Source: Halictus rubicundus (taxonomy: Eukaryota > Arthropoda > Insecta > Hymenoptera > Halictidae). From it: a DNA stretch of 64,000 nucleotides. Position numbers and translations under genes: made by a program. Numbering within the stretch: the stretch's first letter is position 1; every line of letters starts with the position of its first letter. The notes below the pieces were generated by a model that made no database searches, was not told the origin of the DNA, and worked only from the letters and a program-made list of their open reading frames with translations. The DNA lies in NCBI RefSeq assembly GCF_050948215.1, contig NC_135165.1:2516501-2580500 (forward strand), read 5' to 3'. Shown here in pieces: positions 59,364-64,000 of this stretch.

Positions 59364-62300
59364 GAAAATATCGGAACCCGTCATTTTGAGGAATAAGATT
59401 TATTTAGGAAAAAGTTGTGTTTAGTGTCCCTGTCAAGAATACTATTATATTTTTGCATTGTGTCTTTTTATGTGGATTTGGAAAATCGTTGTGGAGCGAT
59501 GAGGACTTTAATGGGACTGCAGGTCATTAGAGAACGAAGTTATCGAAGTTTCAGCGACCGGCGATACGAGAGACAGGATGTTTTGATGTCCGTGGCGTTT
59601 CTGGCTTCGGCGAGAAACACGTGTGCTGGAGCATGCGCGACTTACGGTCGTTTTTGTCGATATTTGACAGCGGAACTTGAGAGGGTCCTAACCGTCCCCA
59701 CTGGAACCCTCAGGGGGCTCCATATCTAAATGCAGACATTAATAAATCGCGGACACACTCGCACCGACCGGCGCGCATGAATCGTCAGTGTTAAGTTAGT
59801 TTATGTCGGTGGAGGTTCTGATGCGTTTATGGAAATGACTCGTGCCTTGCTCGGGAAAGGGCCGCCTAAGGCATCGCGACATAATTCGACAATTCCCGTA
59901 CAGCTCTGCACCTGGAAACACTCGGACACTTACATCGGCCACGAAATCCGAAAATTCGAATCCCAGCGATATCTAATTCCGCGATTTTTCGAAACTCGTT
60001 CGACATATCGACTTTAAAAATTCCCGGAACATCAAAATAATTCTAAATTATAACCGAAACTAGAAAGTTCAACTTTATCACATTAGATATACACTAAAAC
60101 TCGTAATAAAATTCGCTTCACTTGAATCTGTCGCGATAGAAATTAATTTCTGAATCAATAGTTAGTTGCCATCCGATCGTGACACAAACGAATATTCAAA
60201 CAATTTTTAAGATAGTGATACGAAAAAGAAGTGAATGTACATATAAATCCTGGAATTTGCAATTAATGCAGACAATTTCTGATACGTGAACGGTGAAATT
60301 GATTTTTGCCGAGTTTCGTGAACCCAGGCGGAGAATTGTCGAAATATTTGTGCAGCTCGAGCGCGTTAACATTCAGCACGGTTAGTATTAACAATGTGAT
60401 GGATGGTAAATCATTAGTTGTTGTGTCGTAGGTGTAGAGCAAATCTAGTTACAGTAGCCGACCTCTCAAGCCGTCTTGTAGCTAATATGATAGACTGCCA
60501 TTAGGGATATCTCGCTGTCGTGACGAGGGGACTGTGAATCGCGTGAGGGGACAGGGAGAGAAGGGCTACACAACCTAAAGCCCACGACAGAGTACGTTAG
60601 CTCAGGATATGCTAGCTACTAAGACGTATTACTTACATATGAATTATGCAGGACCTTGGTATGGGTGCCTGCCGAATAGCCTTAACTTCTAACATCTTAG
60701 GACTTAGGTAAACGAAACTCTCTCTCTGCCAACAGGAATTCAGTTAAGTTATCCACTTTACGCACTGCCGGGCCTGATTTCGTCTTTCGTAAACAAGAAA
60801 ACCGCCCTTGCGATACAAAATGCACTGAACCTGTATGCAATATCATGGCTAACTAATTCATTTCCTATTTCAAACACTATAAAACCTTTTATCTTCCACT
60901 GAATGTCCTACGCGATAATCGCCGTACTCGTCTTTTCCAAACGAAAATTTCTAGGATTAAAATTTCAGGCAAAATAAACATTTGTTCCAGTACCGAAGAT
61001 GGAAATTTCATAGTTAACGGAGACGAGGCTCCCAGTCGCTGATTCTAATCGGGACATTGTTGAATTTTTGGTATAGTAAAGGGCTGGTTGAAGGCCCTAG
61101 GAACATTCGTAGCTCCTTGTCTGCTCGCACGCGAATTTATTCTACTTGCTACATCTCTCCGCTCCTATTTACGTCCACATCCCGGTAAGAGGAAATTAAA
61201 CAACGACACCATAAGGACAGCCGGCAACTGGCGCTGCTCACACGTCACATTATTTTCTCAACTTGGCCGAAATGTTGACTTTTATGTGAATTAAATTAAT
61301 GTTCGTTTCGTCCTGGTTCACCTCTAAAATACTGCGTTTTGAAACGGGATATGGCTTCTGTTTGAGCTTCGCGTGCGTGTTGCCACGCAGGGGCGTAATT
61401 GTCGAAAGTGTTTTTCGCGAGCATAACAAACCGCCACCGTATAAATTACATTTCTAGCCGCGTCTCGTCAAATGTATTAACCTTGTTCTCGAAATTTTCA
61501 TCGACAACAAAAATCTGGAAAAATTCGGAAATTATCGTCGGCAAAAAGAAGAATCGATTTGTGGAAACAGCGGTCCGTTTTAAAGGGAAATCTCGAAATT
61601 GTGATAGGATAAAGGGAACGTTATGCGAGCGAATCATGGGACAGGCTCGCCGGGAGAGGTTCGAGAAAATGATTCAACGAATTAGTGGATAACTTCCATG
61701 CAATCCTTCTTAGCCGTTCCCTATCTATAATATTTCCTGCGGAGAAGATCCGAAGGAACGAGTCAGTGGATGCTGGATGACGGTGGCGCGAAGGGGGGTA
61801 AGGGGTTCCTGAGAAGACCGGTGCACGAGGCGTAATGGAGGCTAGTTAAACATTAAGCATCCCCTGATACCTTGCTAACCCCTTACTAACCCCAGTTAAG
61901 GTGTATGCAAGGTATACAGCTCTAGGTGGTTTCCTATACCTTACGGACCTCAGTATACATTCTTACTAATTGACGTTCTGCGCGTCTGCATTATGCACTC
62001 GCGATTACTCCCGGGCGTTTTCTTACTAAAATAATACATCCGATCGAACGGTACAAGGCCGTATCTTCTCGGAAAGAAAGATCAGACCGCTGCGCCGACC
62101 AGGATACCTTCTCTTGTGCTGATACTTTCTTCATTTTACGCTCTCGCTACGCCCCTGGCCACTGTATCACTTCAAAGCCCTTCGAAAATTAACAAACGTA
62201 AATTAATAAATGATTTCTAATCGCGTACTCGACGACTAAGAAATTCTGCCACACATTCTTTATAAAAATTACAAGACTGAATTTATTTAGACGTCTCGCA

Positions 62301-64000
62301 ATTTTTATAACGATATCTGCTCGAGTAAAGAAATTTATGATGGAAGTATAGATCGAAGAATTCAATATTAAACTTCCGTCGCAGTGGACGCTTTAAGATT
62401 TTTAAATAAATTGTTTCAGGGAGATGGAAAATATATAATTTCTTCTGTGATTATTACTTAAAGTTACTAAGCATCTTTTATATATTGAAATCTTCTTTTC
62501 GAGTTGCTTCTAAGGGCCCCTTTCGATGCACCCTAATTAAGGTAGCTAACGCGGTGAGAATCATTAACAATGATATAGTAAACAGGTATCTGGACACCGA
62601 ATGGTTGAACTGTCTTGCATCTCTGCGTTGACAACTTCTTAATGCATTTTCCAGGAATGTGGAGTGAAATTTCATAAATTAAGTTACAATCCCTTCTGCG
62701 GCGGGATCATGAATTCTCTTAGAGGTTGATAACAATGAGCTTAATGAAGACGTGCCCAAGGGGTACCTATTACTGAGATACATTGTTAATACGACTGCTG
62801 AGTAAGGGTTTGTCCTTCGGACATGTGATTAGTACGTTATTGGACACGCCTACAACTCCTGAATGGACGGAATTTCTTACTTAATTGTCTGCTGAGACTT
62901 GAGAGCGTGGCTCGGAAAAATATTTCATTAACCATTCGACCAGTTAACTCGGTTTTACGTTACCAAATACTTTCATTCGTTTAAATCAAGGAAATGCATT
63001 CTTGTCCTCTTTTAAAAACATTATCCTCTCGTTTGTTACCTTTAATTTCCACGTTAAAAAATATTTATGAGTACTTAAAGGAAAACGAAATTCTTGCACT
63101 TTTTAACAATAACTATTTCACTCGATGCCTCCGAAATTTTTAGTAAAATAAAAGATATTTCTTTCCGTTCAAATGAAGGCTAGAGAACATTCTCGTATGC
63201 TTTGTACAATTAGCCTCGCCTTTTCTGTAATAAAAATGAGACTTTGTATACAGAAGAAAACGAAGGGGAAAAAGCTTCAAAAATTGAAAAATTGAAAACA
63301 ATACTTACAGAATGACGCGATAGTCTCTGACAAAGTTTCGTACTCTCCTCGAGCGCAGCGTGGAAAAAAAGGGAGTGCGCATTGGAAGCCGAAAACATGA
63401 TTAAAGATTCTCCGACGCGGGAGCAAATGGATTTCTGATACGTGTAACGCTACCCTATTCGGAACTATTACGCGTAAGTCCCCGAGTAAGCTCCCTATAT
63501 CCATTCACTCCCGTTCGAAATATATTTGCTAGATCAGAAGGTATTTATTTGCGAGTAGCCGCCCTTCCGCGCGCCCCGAATACAAAAACGGTCGCCCACA
63601 ACGTGAACAATATAACCCAATGCGAATTCCACGTGTGATACGACAAATCCAACATGCGCGTGACAAATGCTGTTTCAAATGCGGCTGAATATTTTTTCGA
63701 TTTTGCTGTAAATGTAAAAATTTACGCAGACTGTTTCTGACGTTCGAAAATTAAGCGGACCGGGACTCGCGCGAATTTTTCAGCTCGGAAGAGCGAGCAT
63801 CCCTTCCGGACAGGTCGAGAAAAATCGCTAATTGGTAGGCAGGAAACATTAACAAACCGCTGCGTAGGAATCTATGATCGCCGGGGTTTGATTAAATTCA
63901 TTTTCCACTGTTTGCCCCGGCTTTTCCTCTTTTCCCGTTCGGCTTGTTCCGCTTCGTTCTATTCCCCTCCCCTCCCCTCTCCCCCGGCGCCGCCCTCCAC
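59364..64000. other. Intronic stretch to the window edge, no gene seen
   Basis: Unique, AT-rich sequence, with a 9-bp inverted repeat ATACCTTGC/GCAAGGTAT at about 61869-61918. Frames at 59415-59729 (104 codons) and 61399-61692 (97 codons) show no domain. No COE exon, poly-A signal cluster or RNA gene was recognised. The last 40 bases are a C-rich run. Confidence 0.55.

Larger units (their letters stand above)
13085..64000 (+). other. Very large downstream intron of the COE/kn gene (open at the right edge)
   Basis: From the GTGAGC donor at 13085 to the end of the window I find no exon encoding the next COE segment. I looked for the second part of the DNA-binding domain, the IPT domain with its GGATVI and TPPRHIPG motifs, and the helix-loop-helix. 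The IPT exons would give long, recognisable frames and none is present. The stretch is therefore read as one intron of at least 50.9 kb, filled with TTAA elements, tandem arrays and microsatellites. A short exon overlooked by eye cannot be excluded. Confidence 0.7.

Overview
The window is a piece of an insect genome, most likely a hymenopteran (bee, ant or wasp). That placement is an inference from frequent CpG dinucleotides in a moderately AT-rich background, abundant long GA/CT microsatellites and many short TTAA-flanked DNA transposons. No species can be named.

The only protein-coding gene I can support is on the + strand: the middle of a COE/EBF-family transcription factor gene, the insect knot/collier (kn) orthologue. 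Three small exons lie at 4111-4166, 12086-12159 and 13016-13084. Each has an AG acceptor and a GTGAG donor, and they join in frame. Together they encode the end of the COE DNA-binding domain's central part, including the family-specific H-x3-C-x2-C-x5-C zinc knuckle. The knuckle is split between the second and third exon. The start and end of the gene lie outside the window. Introns are 7.9 kb, 856 bp and at least 50.9 kb long. I did not find the next expected COE exon anywhere downstream, so 13085-64000 is read as one very large intron.

The rest is intronic DNA dominated by repeats. There are several families of non-autonomous, piggyBac-like elements flanked by TTAA, with 15-20 bp terminal inverted repeats and palindromes just inside the ends. 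Family A (ends CCCTTTGCACTCG) has seven copies. Families B and X have related CACTAG ends. Family C has ends CACTTTGACTGCC, family D has ends CCCTTTTAGTGCCGG and family E has ends CC(C/T)ATTTGCATCA. Three clear nested insertions give relative ages. Two 5'-truncated fragments of one non-LTR retrotransposon sit inside two of these elements.

Tandem arrays are numerous: 300 bp x4 (591-1782), 18 bp (2724-2870), 203 bp x5 (16565-17552), 200 bp x3 (20628-21232), alternating 139/171 bp x6 (24550-25418), 173 bp x9 (47491-49053), a 72/185 bp composite (56178-56615) and 134 bp x4 (58850-59363). The 173-bp and 134-bp arrays appear to have grown out of TTAA elements, because their monomers and flanks match element ends or interiors.

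The remaining stretches (roughly 4.2-11.3, 17.6-20.6, 21.2-24.5, 25.4-33.1, 33.9-41.9, 45.0-47.5, 49.1-56.2 and 59.4-64 kb) hold only simple repeats and chance open frames that I can recognise. Enhancers of kn could well lie there, but none can be identified from sequence alone.
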